From positions 1-36,542 of the IMG/VR virus record IMGVR_UViG_2162886007_000004: DNA of 36,542 bases, one strand, 5' to 3'. How positions within the stretch are numbered: the first letter of the stretch is position 1; each line of letters opens with the position of its first letter. A program made the translations under genes and the position numbers. This document shows positions 36,421 through 36,542 of the stretch, piece after piece. Source of the DNA: a virus. The notes below the pieces were generated by a model. It saw nothing but the letters and a program-made list of their open reading frames with translations. It was not told the origin of the DNA and did not search any database.

Positions 36421-36542
36421 GTTGTCAGGGATTTTATAACGGCTTCAACATTATCTAAAATAATCGGCCTTTGTTTTTCGTAGGCCGGGAATAAAAAAGA
36501 GTGCCGTTTTATCCCATGTCTTAAAATGCGAATTGCGATAAC
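36417..36542 (-). CDS. HK97 gp10-like protein, 3' part (continues from 528 over the join)
   Basis: The last 24 residues of the gp10-like protein end at the TGA 36419-36417, reading from 36488. The bases 36489-36542 repeat 1-54 and encode the same residues. The frame joins without a gap and overlaps the DUF3168-like start by ATGA, which is independent proof that the molecule is circular. Confidence 0.85.
   Translation of the reverse strand, partial: VIAIRILRHGIKRHSFLFPAYEKQRPIILDNVEAVIKSLTT
36489..36542. repeat. Terminal direct repeat from circular assembly (right copy)
   Basis: Exact copy of 1-54. See the left copy. Confidence 0.95.

Noticed and set aside
1-36542. 54-bp identical ends as true phage terminal repeats
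   Set aside because: A length near a usual assembly k-mer and a gene continuous over the join are explained by circular assembly. A PBSX-like terminase also suggests headful packaging rather than short direct terminal repeats.

Overview
The window is a complete, circularly assembled genome of a temperate siphophage. The first 54 bases recur exactly as the last 54. One gene (HK97 gp10-like) reads without a break across the join and ends in an ATGA overlap with its neighbour, so the real molecule is a circle of about 36,488 bp. The host is probably a Bacteroidota bacterium, perhaps of the Chitinophagaceae/Sphingobacteriaceae type. The reasons are DUF4373 and DUF6166 proteins, promoters of the TAnnTTTG type, few Shine-Dalgarno sites and a Bacteroidota-style tail-fibre C-terminus. 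No tRNA, rRNA or CRISPR was found.

Almost everything is on the minus strand and reads right to left. The lysogeny switch is at 23.4-26.1 kb: a Cro-like gene (-) faces a small HTH repressor (+) across a promoter/operator region, followed by a large serine recombinase (+) and a candidate attP. Leftward from the switch is the early region (23.4-17.0 kb): small unknown proteins, a RecT annealase, an MT-A70 DNA methyltransferase next to a PD-(D/E)XK-like protein, DUF6166, and a DUF4373 replication initiator. Next come a membrane-anchored glycoside-hydrolase-like protein, small genes, TerS, a double zinc-finger protein and TerL (17-12 kb), then portal, gp7-like minor protein, prohead protease and major capsid protein (10.7-4.1 kb). 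An accessory cluster (methyltransferase, DUF3820, envelope protein, GT4 glycosyltransferase) lies between capsid and connector genes (4.0-1.7 kb). Across the join follow connectors, tail terminator, tail tube, the two tail-assembly chaperones with a -1 frameshift site, tape measure, tail-tip proteins and a beta-helix tail spike (36.5-26.3 kb).

The most unusual content is in the gaps around the portal/capsid genes. Two diverged copies of one small element lie in opposite orientation (6.2-6.37 kb and 9.06-9.26 kb). Each has a short amphipathic peptide frame inside a heavily paired transcript whose 3' end pairs back onto its 5' end, and each is opposed by an antisense unit with a promoter-like box and an intrinsic terminator. 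This looks like an undescribed type I toxin-antitoxin-like system. Beside it sits a secreted-protein gene with its own promoter and terminator (a moron), and the capsid promoter carries a perfect 21-bp dyad. No recognisable endolysin was found.
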